This document shows, in pieces, positions 23,325 through 31,625 of a stretch of 31,933 nt of DNA. Origin of the DNA: Archaeoglobaceae archaeon (GTDB taxonomy: Archaea > Halobacteriota > Archaeoglobi > Archaeoglobales > Archaeoglobaceae); the NCBI GenBank assembly GCA_025059545.1, contig JANXDJ010000010.1:1-31933 (forward strand), read 5' to 3'. Each line of letters opens with the position of its first letter. Position 1 is the stretch's first letter. Under the pieces are notes generated by a model. The model worked only from the letters and a program-made list of their open reading frames with translations, was not told the origin of the DNA and did no database searches. The position numbers were made by a program, and so were the translations under genes.

Positions 23325-26300
23325 TTAATTAAAAACGTCCACAAGCGTCACCTGTTTATTCTCTATTAGTAGAGACTTTATCTCATACTCGATCAGCTTG
23401 AGCCTTTGTCTTGTATATTCTGAGACATTGTAGTTCTCGCAGAGTTTCTTTGAGAGCTCTAAATACTTGACTATAGAACTGCTGTGAACTGTTAGCGTCA
23501 AATTACCTCCACATTTTCTGCATTTTCCATTCAAAGGCAATCTACGATATTTCTCATTGCAATCTACACAGCGAAATTCTTGTCTTGAAAAAGCTCTTAG
23601 ATTACCGATTATGTCTGGCAGGAAATGGATCGTGATCACTCTTTCAGCTACATCGTGCTCATCTACTGCAGAAATTTTTCTTGCAAGTTCCATCTGCTTC
23701 TCAACTTTTTCTTCCATCGTCTTTAGCTTCTTATAAGCGCTCTCCTTCACTCCAAGTGTTATATCTGTGTCGTGAGTAAATTTAAGCATGCAAAATCTGT
23801 TCTCGAGACTTAAACAGTCTTTTACTTTCAATATGAGATCCTCGCACTCTTTCGGATTCGCATATTCAAGCGTCGCCTTGTAGAATTCCAAGGGATATTG
23901 AGCGACGATGTCCATGTTGTGGACCTCTTTGTCTACTTCCTTAGGATCAACGATCACCGTAAGCACGAGCGGAGCATCCATTTGTCCTCCACGTTTTTCT
24001 GGCAAGAAGTGCCTTGAGAAGTTCAGCAAGCCATCGAGAAGTAGCATCACGCAGTCTTCATCACCATCACAGTTTCTTCGCTTTGCCGCATGGAAATATG
24101 GATGAGCATAACAGCCAAGGATGTCTGCAAAGCCTATAATCCTTCCAAGCACTCCTGCAGAGGTGTGTGGAGCCAAGCCGATGACGAGATGTCCAATCAA
24201 ATCTTCTGGCTTTTCAACTCTGTAGAAGGACTCCATCTTATAGAATTTTACCAGTAGATCATCTATGAACTTAGCCACCTTTACAAGGTATTCTGCACAG
24301 TCCCTTGAGATCACTATGTCCTGAGGCTTTAGCTCAACGATCTGCTCCTCATTCTTTAGCTCTACTCCCAGGTGGTCTCTTGTGTATCCAAGCTCTTTTA
24401 GCTTTTCAATGCTCACTCCAATTTCTTTTGGCTTGAAATGTGTAAGTGGAAGATCTGTCATGTCATATCTGATCGTTCCGTCCTTGAAAACATAAACACC
24501 GTGTTTTGCCCTTAAAATACCTTTTTCTACTCTTTCTGGAACTTTATTCTTCGAAGTCAATCCTATTACACCCTTCACGATTTCTAAATCATCATGTTCA
24601 CCAAGATTCTGGAGAGCCTTCTCGTAGAGTGCTCTTATATCAACCGATCTCTTCGCATATCCTCTCATCTCTCCTCCGCACTTCTTACAGATCTCTTGGC
24701 TATCTTTGATTCTGCACTTTGGGCAGTAATTCAGTTTCTCTGTCTCCTCTCCACATTCACATTTAACCCAGAAAGTCTCTTTTCCACAAGTTTTGCATTT
24801 TCTTAGGGCAATTTCAACTTCAATTAGTCCTTTTGCCGAGTTGTAACCATTTCTGTGGTCTAAAGCACTTTTTACATCCCTTCTTTTTCCACCTGCAAAG
24901 CTAACTGGAAAGAGTAGGTGAGGTGGTGGACTCATTTTCCTCTCCTTAGCCTTCTCTGGACGACCCATTCTTGCTCCAATTCTCGATAGTGCTTTCGGTC
25001 TTACTGTTATCCCAGAAACGTTTTTTATAGCTTCAAGAACAGTCTCTCCATGAACTTCGCCTACTTTTCTTAGCTTGAAGTCCAACCCAAGAGATCTTAC
25101 GAGCACTTTCCACTTTTCCACGACAATACCTTCTCTAACTTTGTGCTCTACAAGTAAGTTTTCGAGTATTTCCTTAGCCCTTTTATCAAATGGAAGAAAA
25201 AGACAGCTTTTTCTATGCCCTTCGATTTTTCCATGAGAGCTTATGAAATCTCTGAGATAATTGAAGTCTTCAACGCTGATGTCGTGCCATAAATAAGTGT
25301 GATCAGGGTGCATTGGAACTCCAAGTTCATCGGATAGCTTTAATGCGGTCTCTTCGTCGATTTGCAGATCCTTCATTCCACTCTCAAGAGCCCACCATTC
25401 TTTGCAGTATGAAGATGGAATGAGCGGATGATTGTTTTCGAGAAAATCACCATAGTTAATGAGGATCTCACCAAGATCAAGGATCTTTTCAACCTCACTC
25501 TTAAATTCTACCGCCTCTTTAAAACTGTTTATCTTTACAACGTCTCCATTTTTCAGTCTTACAGTTGGACCTTCTATCGTAGTCACTGGCACAACGCTTC
25601 CAGCCTTTCCTGGACGTTCAATCTTCAACTGAGTTCCTATTGCAATGAAATCGATTAAGGCCATTGTTGCAGGATTTATACCAACTGTCGCTAAACCAGA
25701 GTTTCGCGCTCTTCCGTATCTCAGCCTAAAACCTCCCTTTTTTGATGGATGGCTTAAAACTGGTCTTCCTGCGACAAGATCGGACAAATACTTACTCTTT
25801 GGCTTAACATCAACCTCTTCTTCCGCATCTTTCTTTATCAGCTTATCAAGCCAGCTCCATCCGTCGATTTGCAACGCATCAACCATCTTCTTAAGCTTTG
25901 GAGCTTTTAGAGCTATTCCTTCTGCTATTATCAGCGCCATTCCTCCTCTAACGCGGTTTGTTTCAACTCTTGGCAAGTTTCTGTAGCCCGATACTTCTGC
26001 TTCTTCCGTAGGTTCTCCATCGATGCATATCGGGCAATTGGAGACTATGAGCCCTATTTCTTCATCGCTTGGGAGATACTGGAGATTTGCAACTTTCTTG
26101 TAGAGCTGAATTTCCTCACAATACCTAAGGACTTCCTCTTCTGTGGGGATGTATTTTCCAAGACCAACTTTCCTACGCGCGTAGTCTGCAATTAGAACAG
26201 AAATAACCTGGGCGGTCCCACCAGCACTTCTTATAGGTCCAGCATAGTAAACCTTTAAAAAGCTACTTCCGTCGTTGTTTTTATCAATTGAAACCTTTGC

Positions 26301-26723
26301 AATACCCTCTATTGGTGCAGCAACTACTCCCTCAGTCATTATCGCTACAGCAGTTCTGATAGATTTATCTATTGCATCCAAGTAGTCCATTTTACCGAAT
26401 TTTCCATCGATTATATCGTCAGCGATCTTGAAACAGATCTTGTCTCTTTCAATCCCCTCTTCTTCAAGTTCCTTTATTCTTTCTGCAACCCCTTTCAATC
26501 CAATTAACTTCTCTACCCTCTCAGCCATGTCTTTCGCAATCAAAATCTCGACTTTAGTCTCAGGATCAAGTCCTTTAGATCTTGCGAGCTCTGCGATCTT
26601 ATATATTTCTTCAAGTTTTACGCTAAGCATTTTGTGGTATTCTTTTATGCTTTCGATAGGAAAATAATCATTATCTTGCTCTTTGTCAAAAAGTGGGAAA
26701 AACTTGTCGAGAGTAGCTTCCAT
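23325..26723 (-). CDS. polC: DNA polymerase II (PolD) large subunit DP2
   Basis: Catalytic subunit of the archaeal replicative family D polymerase, which partners the small DP1 subunit (not in this window). The 1132 residues match the family's usual size and no intein is present. Residues 1-300 carry the N-terminal domains (IRSAGGTAQVISVLIADYAR near 166-185). A zinc-finger block lies at about 642-685 (CKTCGKETFWVKCECG, then CPKCRIKDSQEICKKCG). The catalytic loop RNCDGDEDCVMLLLDGLLNF (about 881-900) holds the paired acidic residues of the double-psi-barrel active site. A C-terminal zinc module (CVDCNEKY, KCRKCGG, about 1050-1072) should contact DP1. A TTTATTTATT box 18-27 nt before the ATG suggests a leaderless mRNA. 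Confidence 0.97.
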   Translation of the reverse strand: MEATLDKFFPLFDKEQDNDYFPIESIKEYHKMLSVKLEEIYKIAELARSKGLDPETKVEILIAKDMAERVEKLIGLKGVAERIKELEEEGIERDKICFKIADDIIDGKFGKMDYLDAIDKSIRTAVAIMTEGVVAAPIEGIAKVSIDKNNDGSSFLKVYYAGPIRSAGGTAQVISVLIADYARRKVGLGKYIPTEEEVLRYCEEIQLYKKVANLQYLPSDEEIGLIVSNCPICIDGEPTEEAEVSGYRNLPRVETNRVRGGMALIIAEGIALKAPKLKKMVDALQIDGWSWLDKLIKKDAEEEVDVKPKSKYLSDLVAGRPVLSHPSKKGGFRLRYGRARNSGLATVGINPATMALIDFIAIGTQLKIERPGKAGSVVPVTTIEGPTVRLKNGDVVKINSFKEAVEFKSEVEKILDLGEILINYGDFLENNHPLIPSSYCKEWWALESGMKDLQIDEETALKLSDELGVPMHPDHTYLWHDISVEDFNYLRDFISSHGKIEGHRKSCLFLPFDKRAKEILENLLVEHKVREGIVVEKWKVLVRSLGLDFKLRKVGEVHGETVLEAIKNVSGITVRPKALSRIGARMGRPEKAKERKMSPPPHLLFPVSFAGGKRRDVKSALDHRNGYNSAKGLIEVEIALRKCKTCGKETFWVKCECGEETEKLNYCPKCRIKDSQEICKKCGGEMRGYAKRSVDIRALYEKALQNLGEHDDLEIVKGVIGLTSKNKVPERVEKGILRAKHGVYVFKDGTIRYDMTDLPLTHFKPKEIGVSIEKLKELGYTRDHLGVELKNEEQIVELKPQDIVISRDCAEYLVKVAKFIDDLLVKFYKMESFYRVEKPEDLIGHLVIGLAPHTSAGVLGRIIGFADILGCYAHPYFHAAKRRNCDGDEDCVMLLLDGLLNFSRHFLPEKRGGQMDAPLVLTVIVDPKEVDKEVHNMDIVAQYPLEFYKATLEYANPKECEDLILKVKDCLSLENRFCMLKFTHDTDITLGVKESAYKKLKTMEEKVEKQMELARKISAVDEHDVAERVITIHFLPDIIGNLRAFSRQEFRCVDCNEKYRRLPLNGKCRKCGGNLTLTVHSSSIVKYLELSKKLCENYNVSEYTRQRLKLIEYEIKSLLIENKQVTLVDVFN

Positions 26724-26740
26724 GTCTTGAATTTAGCATG

Positions 26741-26750
26741 AATAAATAAA
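26741..26750 (-). promoter_or_regulatory. TATA box for polC
   Basis: TTTATTTATT on the minus strand, 18-27 nt before ATG 26723, is preceded by AAAAAGA, a plausible BRE. Polymerase expression is thus separate from the fwd genes upstream. Confidence 0.4.
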
Positions 26751-26805
26751 TCTTTTTACACAGTATAGCATTTATCATCTCCGTTTTTTATTTTTTGGCA
26801 GAGGA

Positions 26806-27153
26806 TCACTTCTTTTGCATGATTATACTAATTACATCATCCTCTATGCTCTCATTGCCTTCACTCAATTCTATATCCGCTCTGAAACTCTTGAAATTCT
26901 CAAAATTCACTAAATAGTTAGCGAAAATGGAATTTGGAATTATCCCTCCATTTTCTGGAGCGGTTTCGAGAAACTTCACTCTGAACTTCAATTCTTTTCC
27001 CGCTCTCGCAACACTTACAACATCGCCCTCATTTATTCCACTCCTCTTTGCAAACTCCGGGTTAAGGTAGATCGTTGCTTTCTCATTATCTACTGAAAGC
27101 CTTGCGATCACAATGTTGGCTTCAAACTTCATCAATCTTGTTAAACGCATCAT
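26806..27153 (-). CDS. fwdD: Formylmethanofuran dehydrogenase subunit D (molybdopterin dinucleotide-binding)
   Basis: FwdD is the small molybdopterin-dinucleotide-binding subunit that completes the pterin site of FwdB in the W/Mo enzyme interconverting CO2 and formylmethanofuran. The 115 residues show the double-psi barrel typical of the C-terminal domain of the DMSO reductase family: ATIYLNPEFAKRSGINEGDV then VSVARAGKELKFRV, and ENGGIIPNSIFANYLVNFEN. Start ATG 27153 has GGAGGG 6 nt upstream and overlaps the fwdB stop by one base (TGATG); the TTG at 27156 is too close to the ribosome site. The symbol could equally be fmdD, since metal preference cannot be read from this subunit. Confidence 0.85.
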   Translation of the reverse strand: MMRLTRLMKFEANIVIARLSVDNEKATIYLNPEFAKRSGINEGDVVSVARAGKELKFRVKFLETAPENGGIIPNSIFANYLVNFENFKSFRADIELSEGNESIEDDVISIIMQKK

Positions 27154-28343
27154 CAAAATCCCTCCAAAATTCTCTTAAGCACGTAAACGTCATCTGTTTT
27201 AGCTTCAGAAATCGGTGAAAGTTTAAATCTCACACCATCGCTTCTAACCATCTCACCACTGCATTCAATTCCAGAGAAAGCTGACGGAATCACAACTTCG
27301 GAGATCTTTGCAGTTAATGAGAGCCTTGGGTCGACAACGATCTTTTTCACCTTAGAAAGTTTACTTGAAACTTCATAGGGCAAAGAAGCAAGCGGATCTG
27401 TTCCGACAATAAGTGCAGTGTCGATCTTCTCGTTCTTCAAAAGCTCTGTGAAGGTGAATTGTGGCGAAGAGGTTGCTGAGGAAAAGCTGTAGCTGTTCAC
27501 CGCTTTTACAGCCTCAAATAGAGTCTCATTGAAGCCACGCATGTTCGAGTGGAAGCCAGCGGGAATAAAGTAAAGGGGAGCGAATTCGTTTATTTTTTTA
27601 ATTAGCTCTATAAAAGTTTTGAAGTTACCTTTTAGACCGTATTTAAGTCCTAATCCGCCAAACACTACGTTTAGTTCTGCCTTCTTCATCTCCCTTAGAA
27701 TACTCACAACCTCGAATTTTCCAGCTTTTCCTTCTAATGCTTTTATGAATGAATCAACAAGTTCCAGATCGTTTTGAACTTGAATGAACCTCGCATTTTT
27801 CTTTGCCAGCTTTGCCGTCTCAGTTCTGCGAACATCAAAAACAACGAGATAGCGATCTTCATCATATCCCCTTTGTCTTTTTGCTCCCCTTGGATAGTAT
27901 GTGTAGCGGGACATGTGCCTTGGAAGGCTTTGGTGAGGATTTGCTCCCCAGTATATGAGCACATAAGCTCTGTCCTTAACGTCATCAAGCGTTGTGCTTG
28001 GAATTTCCTTTTTAAGAATTGCTTCAACGAATTCTCCAAGGCAGAAAGAGGAGTTGTCATCAATATAGCAATTCAACTTATCCGCAATTTTGATCGCAAT
28101 TCTCTGGGCCTCAACAGTTGAAGTATCAAGCCCGTAGATTGCGAGATTCTTTGCAGACTTGATCATTTCAATTGCACTCTCTATTGCTTTATCTAAATCG
28201 ACTTCTTTACCTTCAACTAATGGCTTCGATCTATTCTCCTTGTAGCGCGATATATGCTTGTAACCTCTTTCGCATGCATGTAGCACTTTACCATCCGAGA
28301 TCTCAATGTCATCACAAAGGCATGAGCAAGCGGTGCAGATCAT
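27153..28343 (-). CDS. fwdB: Formylmethanofuran dehydrogenase subunit B (catalytic)
   Basis: FwdB is the formate dehydrogenase-like catalytic subunit that holds the bis-pterin W/Mo centre and one [4Fe-4S] cluster. With start ATG 28343 it has 396 residues. The N-terminal CTACSCLCDD plus HACERG (about 3-24) supply the cluster ligands. NSSFCLGEF places the metal-ligating cysteine at about 101, in the position of the Cys/Sec of FwdB/FmdB. YWGANPHQSLPRHMSRYTYY and VVFDVRRTETAKLAKK are strongly conserved family stretches. GGAGGG lies 6 nt before ATG 28343; ATG 28349 overlaps the preceding stop but sits on the ribosome site. FwdA and FwdC are absent here and must lie elsewhere. Confidence 0.93.
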   Translation of the reverse strand: MICTACSCLCDDIEISDGKVLHACERGYKHISRYKENRSKPLVEGKEVDLDKAIESAIEMIKSAKNLAIYGLDTSTVEAQRIAIKIADKLNCYIDDNSSFCLGEFVEAILKKEIPSTTLDDVKDRAYVLIYWGANPHQSLPRHMSRYTYYPRGAKRQRGYDEDRYLVVFDVRRTETAKLAKKNARFIQVQNDLELVDSFIKALEGKAGKFEVVSILREMKKAELNVVFGGLGLKYGLKGNFKTFIELIKKINEFAPLYFIPAGFHSNMRGFNETLFEAVKAVNSYSFSSATSSPQFTFTELLKNEKIDTALIVGTDPLASLPYEVSSKLSKVKKIVVDPRLSLTAKISEVVIPSAFSGIECSGEMVRSDGVRFKLSPISEAKTDDVYVLKRILEGF

Positions 28344-28345
28344 AT

Positions 28346-28816
28346 TCATCCCTCCAAGAAGCTGATCGCATCTGTTGGACAATTCTCTCTGCAAACTATG
28401 CAGAGAATTCTACTTTTCCCATACCTTCTACATGCGTGCATGGTCATGATAACGAGCTTTCCATTCTCAATTCGGTAGATCGGATCCCCTATCGTTACCC
28501 CTCTGCCAATTCCAGCTCCATGTGGATCTTTCTCCACATGCACAGGACAAACGACGATGCAGTTTCCACAGCCATTGCATTTTTCGCTTTTCACGATCAA
28601 ACCTGTTTCAGTAGCTTCAGCAAGAGGTTTAATAAGTTCTTGAAGCTTTTTAAGCTGAACTTCATATTTTTTATCCTCAAATAATGGTTTGCAATCTTCA
28701 AGCTTCTTTTCTCTGTTGATGAGCTTGAAAGCGAAACTCATACAAGTTTGTTCGCCACACTTTTTGCAATTTGTCTTTGGCAAAAGCTTGTAGATCTCCA
28801 TTGGGGTTAAAGGCAT
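28346..28816 (-). CDS. Multi-cluster Fe-S protein associated with FwdB
   Basis: The product has 156 residues in three cysteine modules. Residues 1-42 form a PF04060-like [4Fe-4S] domain as in the acetyl-CoA decarbonylase/synthase gamma subunit (C17-x2-C20-x4-C25-x16-C42). Residues 80-90 are a standard ferredoxin motif (C80-x2-C-x2-C-x3-CP). A second ferredoxin-like set is irregular: C129, C139, C142, C146-P, not the usual CxxCxxCxxxC. It probably passes electrons to FwdB, as polyferredoxin subunits do in methanogens, and its stop overlaps the in-frame codons just before fwdB. Whether to call it FwdG-like is uncertain because methanogen FwdG lacks the PF04060 module. Confidence 0.82.
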   Translation of the reverse strand: MPLTPMEIYKLLPKTNCKKCGEQTCMSFAFKLINREKKLEDCKPLFEDKKYEVQLKKLQELIKPLAEATETGLIVKSEKCNGCGNCIVVCPVHVEKDPHGAGIGRGVTIGDPIYRIENGKLVIMTMHACRRYGKSRILCIVCRENCPTDAISFLEG

Positions 28817-28858
28817 AAAAAAAGTTGCTTTCTTCCTAAAAAATTTTTCTAAGTTTTT

Positions 28859-29953
28859 CTAAATCAGACACTTGGCAATGCCAACGCTGTAAAGACATTG
28901 AGCGCAGGAGGGCTTGTTTACGTAGCAGTCCATACCATTTTCAAGAAACCAACATCCTGCAGTGTGTCCACAGTCTCCACAATAAGGAAAATCCATTCTG
29001 GTTCTTAAAGTCTCAAAATGGTGTTTTATTTCAATAATTTCGTCGATTTCATCTTTCAAGCTACCAAAAACGAACTCCTGAACTATGTTTTTTCTTCTAT
29101 TGACAAATTCAATATGAGTGTATGCAAAAGGCATGCAGGGAGAAACCAAGCTGTCCGCTCGGACAAATATGGAATCCCTATAAGGACATTCACGCTGTTT
29201 AACTTCTCCAAAGAATTTTGGCTTGGTGAAATTTACCCCGTAGCTTTTTGCTATTTCTTCAATTCTTTCAATCTCACTTTCACTCTTTTTTGCCAGCCTT
29301 ATTCTATCCTTTGCTTCTATTAGTGCACAGAGATTTATATTTCTATGGATAATATCCAAGTTTTCCTGCTCTGGCTTTCGAGTTTTGAGCATCTTTAAAA
29401 CAAAATCCTCATCAACATGCAGAAAATCTGCGTTATCTCTCGAGCCTTCGAAGTATAAAGCCTTCGCATAAATTTCAGAGTTTGGAGCTATCAGATTCGT
29501 AGCCATTATATCCACGCTTCTTTCAGCAAGTTTCTCAGCAAGCTCGGATAATTTCGGAAAATTCTCTTTTGTCAAAACGATCTCTGCAACTGCTTTTCCT
29601 TTCAAATTGTCGAGCTTGCGAAGGATCTTGTTCAGCTCCATCCCACGTCTTAAACTATCGTTAAGATCGAGCGATATTCCGATTAAATCGACCAAATCTG
29701 CCACTTCGTAAAATTTCTCATCAACCATCCCATTCGTGCTGAGAACGAGTTCTCCATCAAGGAGCTTAACAAGATCGAGCAGTTTATCATGAAGCAAAGG
29801 CTCACCATAACCATAGAGAACGAACTTCTTCGCCATACCGTTAACTTTCTCTACGATCTCTTGATCGAGCTCGGAGATCATATTCGGTCTGAGACAGTAT
29901 TCACAACTCAGGTTACAGCTCGTAGTTAATTCAAGCTGGATCTTCTCGATCAT
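28859..29953 (-). CDS. Radical SAM/SPASM protein, tungsten-pterin cofactor maturase-like
   Basis: The 364-residue radical SAM enzyme has C13-x3-C17-x2-C20 (TTSCNLSCEYCLRP), GYGEPLLH as the SAM-binding GGE-type motif, and STNGMVDEK. The C-terminal SPASM-like region contains CPYRDS, SPCMPFAY, then CGDCGHTAGC and the end CAQCLYSVGIAKC, enough cysteines for two auxiliary clusters. The layout resembles the maturases encoded beside tungsten aldehyde oxidoreductases (Cmo-type). Here it overlaps an archaeal MoaD-like gene (ATGA) and is followed by FwdB genes, so action on the W/Mo-pterin system is inferred. A peptide-modifying role cannot be excluded, but no precursor peptide gene was seen. Confidence 0.78.
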   Translation of the reverse strand: MIEKIQLELTTSCNLSCEYCLRPNMISELDQEIVEKVNGMAKKFVLYGYGEPLLHDKLLDLVKLLDGELVLSTNGMVDEKFYEVADLVDLIGISLDLNDSLRRGMELNKILRKLDNLKGKAVAEIVLTKENFPKLSELAEKLAERSVDIMATNLIAPNSEIYAKALYFEGSRDNADFLHVDEDFVLKMLKTRKPEQENLDIIHRNINLCALIEAKDRIRLAKKSESEIERIEEIAKSYGVNFTKPKFFGEVKQRECPYRDSIFVRADSLVSPCMPFAYTHIEFVNRRKNIVQEFVFGSLKDEIDEIIEIKHHFETLRTRMDFPYCGDCGHTAGCWFLENGMDCYVNKPSCAQCLYSVGIAKCLI

Positions 29954-30219
29954 CCGCCCGCCACTGGAGGAAAAACTGCTATTCTATCTCCTTCTTTGAG
30001 GTTTTCGATCAACTCATCTTTTAAATTTCTACCATTCACTGTGATGATCCGATCATCTCTATACGCTCCATTCTCATCAAAAACCTCTTTAAGAAAGTCC
30101 TTCCCAAGAATTTTTGATGCTGAAAGAAAAGCTCCTCCAAGTGTGCCATCACAGTCTACTTCTATACCCTTTCCAAATCTGTCTCTTAGAGTTGCATAAA
30201 ACTCTATCCGAACTTTCAC
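29950..30219 (-). CDS. MoaD/ThiS family sulfur carrier protein
   Basis: The 89-residue beta-grasp protein ends in the diglycine VFPPVAGG needed for adenylation and thiocarboxylation. The N-terminus MKVRIEFYATLRDRFGKGIE and the C-terminal GDRIAVFPPVAGG match archaeal MoaD, the small subunit of molybdopterin synthase. Start is GTG 30219, and no ATG occurs before the first strand. A TATA-like TTTAAATTT lies about 20-28 nt upstream, so the transcript of the whole fwd-side operon may begin here. The stop overlaps the radical SAM start (ATGA). Confidence 0.85.
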   Translation of the reverse strand: MKVRIEFYATLRDRFGKGIEVDCDGTLGGAFLSASKILGKDFLKEVFDENGAYRDDRIITVNGRNLKDELIENLKEGDRIAVFPPVAGG

Positions 30220-30335
30220 TTTTAGAAGTATTTACATAAATTTAAAAAACTTGCTCGGTAGTTTAATCACTCTAAAAATTTTTGGACATTTAGACACTTC
30301 AAAAAAGTTTTAAATCTCTGAACACTTGGAGAAAC
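30220..30335. promoter_or_regulatory. Divergent promoter region between moaD-like gene and ftr
   Basis: A 116-nt AT-rich gap. On the plus strand TTTTAAAT at about 30308-30315 lies 21-28 nt before ftr ATG 30336. On the minus strand TTTAAATTTATG at about 30234-30245 serves the MoaD-like gene. The two C1-related units therefore share a control region. No clear operator palindrome was found. Confidence 0.4.
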
Positions 30336-31241
30336 ATGCTTGAGATAAACGGTGTTCCGGTTGAAGATACATACTGCGAAGCCTTCGATGGGATTTACTC
30401 GAGATTTATAGTGACCGCTAAGCACAGATGGCTTCTTGAGAAAGCTGTATATTCTGCAACCGCTCTACCCTCTACAGTTTTCGGAGAGTCTGAAGGGGGG
30501 ATAGAGAAGTGGTTGTCTCCGAGTGAAACTCCTGATGGAAGAGTCGGGGCGATTTGTCAAGTGTGGGTGCAGAAGAGCAAGAAGTTCATGGATGTGTTAA
30601 TGAGAGAGATGAGCAAAAGGCTTAGACAAGGAATTCTCGTGGTGCCAACTACGAGGGTTTTTAATGCAACAGATAGTGAAACGAAGTTCGATGCGGAGCT
30701 CAACGTCGGAAGATGCGGAGATGGCTATGAGTGGGAAGAGGAGAGATGGGGTAGAAAGGTTATAGTTGTGCCAATCATGTTTGGCGAGTTCGTGATCGAA
30801 AGGTTCATTGGATATGCAAATGGAATCGCAGGTGGAAATATTTGGCTCTTCTGCGATAGCGAATCATCTGCTTTAGAAGCTGGAGAAGCTTGTGTTGAAG
30901 CTTTGAAGCAACTTGATGGCGTTATTACCTCTTTTGACATTTGCTCCGCTGGAAGCAAGCCAGAAACGAAGTTCCCTGAAATTGGTCCAACAACAAATCA
31001 CTACTTCTGCCCAACGCTTAAGGGCAAGATTCCAGACTCTAAGGTGCCAGATGGCGTTAAATCGATTCCAGAGATCGTGATAAATGGTGTAAACCTTGAG
31101 GCTGTAAAGAAAGCGATGTTCGTCTGCTTGGACGTTGCAAGCAAGATCGATGGAGTTTTAAAGCTCTCTGCGGGAAATTACGGCGGAAAGTTGGGACAGC
31201 ATAAGATCTTCTTGAGAGACATTTTAAAGCAGTTCGGATGA
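30336..31241 (+). CDS. ftr: Formylmethanofuran--tetrahydromethanopterin formyltransferase
   Basis: Ftr moves the formyl group between formylmethanofuran and N5 of tetrahydromethanopterin, the step next to the Fwd enzyme encoded divergently. At 301 residues it matches the family. Recognisable stretches are EINGVPVEDTYCEAFDGIYS (about 3-22), ALPSTVFGESEGGIEKWLSP (about 43-62), TPDGRVGAICQVWV, FIGYANGIAGGNIWLF (about 156-171), EIGPTTNHYFCPTL and LSAGNYGGKLGQHKIFLRDI at the C-terminus. It has a TATA box 21-28 nt upstream and a GGAGA (30328-30332) that could act if the leader is slightly longer. It is a cytoplasmic, metal-free enzyme, usually a thermophilic tetramer. Confidence 0.97.
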   Translation: MLEINGVPVEDTYCEAFDGIYSRFIVTAKHRWLLEKAVYSATALPSTVFGESEGGIEKWLSPSETPDGRVGAICQVWVQKSKKFMDVLMREMSKRLRQGILVVPTTRVFNATDSETKFDAELNVGRCGDGYEWEEERWGRKVIVVPIMFGEFVIERFIGYANGIAGGNIWLFCDSESSALEAGEACVEALKQLDGVITSFDICSAGSKPETKFPEIGPTTNHYFCPTLKGKIPDSKVPDGVKSIPEIVINGVNLEAVKKAMFVCLDVASKIDGVLKLSAGNYGGKLGQHKIFLRDILKQFG

Positions 31242-31250
31242 TTTAAATCA

Positions 31251-31260
31251 ATTTTTTATT
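31251..31260 (+). terminator. T-rich terminator after ftr
   Basis: ATTTTTTATT begins 10 nt after the ftr stop and precedes the separate ccmE promoter, so it is a likely U-tract terminator. Confidence 0.35.
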
Positions 31261-31269
31261 CCAAAAATC

Positions 31270-31278
31270 TTTATAATC
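31270..31278 (+). promoter_or_regulatory. TATA box for ccmEF
   Basis: TTTATAATC, preceded by AAAAATC (a BRE-like purine run), lies 18-26 nt before ATG 31296. The mRNA is probably leaderless. Confidence 0.45.
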
Positions 31279-31295
31279 TTCCAACTACTTTATTC

Positions 31296-31625
31296 ATGCC
31301 AAAATACGCTCTAATACTCCTGCTCGTATTCATTGGATTTGCCATCTTTACTCTTTATCATAGTTCATCCTCTTCTCTGACACCTTCAGAGCTCCTTAAA
31401 ATTCAGAATGCGGAAAACATCGTTGTTAGTGGAAGAGTTGAGAATCGGAGCCATAGCAATGGCTTATTTTACTTCTATATAACCGATGAAAAAGCGAAGA
31501 TTTTAGCTGTTTACGAAAAGGAAGTTTCAGGAGAAGAAGTTATTGCTACAGGAGACTGGAAAGATGGAATTTTTTACGTCAAGGAGCTTCTGAGCAAATG
31601 CCACACTGAATACAAGGGTGGTTGA
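31296..31625 (+). CDS. ccmE: Cytochrome c maturation protein CcmE, CxxxY type
   Basis: CcmE is the membrane-anchored heme chaperone that hands heme to apocytochrome c outside the membrane. The 109 residues have an N-terminal anchor (YALILLLVFIGFAIFTL, 4-20), then a small OB-fold domain (VVSGRVENRSHSNGLFYFYI, ending GDWKDGIFYVKELLSKC). The heme-binding motif is C102-H-T-E-Y106, the CxxxY form known from archaea and some deltaproteobacteria, in place of the classical HxxxY. The tail after Tyr106 is only KGG. The CcmF gene follows directly, supporting the assignment. Confidence 0.85.
   Translation: MPKYALILLLVFIGFAIFTLYHSSSSSLTPSELLKIQNAENIVVSGRVENRSHSNGLFYFYITDEKAKILAVYEKEVSGEEVIATGDWKDGIFYVKELLSKCHTEYKGG

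Noticed and set aside
23325..26723. Possible intein in the PolD large subunit
   Set aside because: Length is the normal ~1130 residues and the conserved regions run without interruption.
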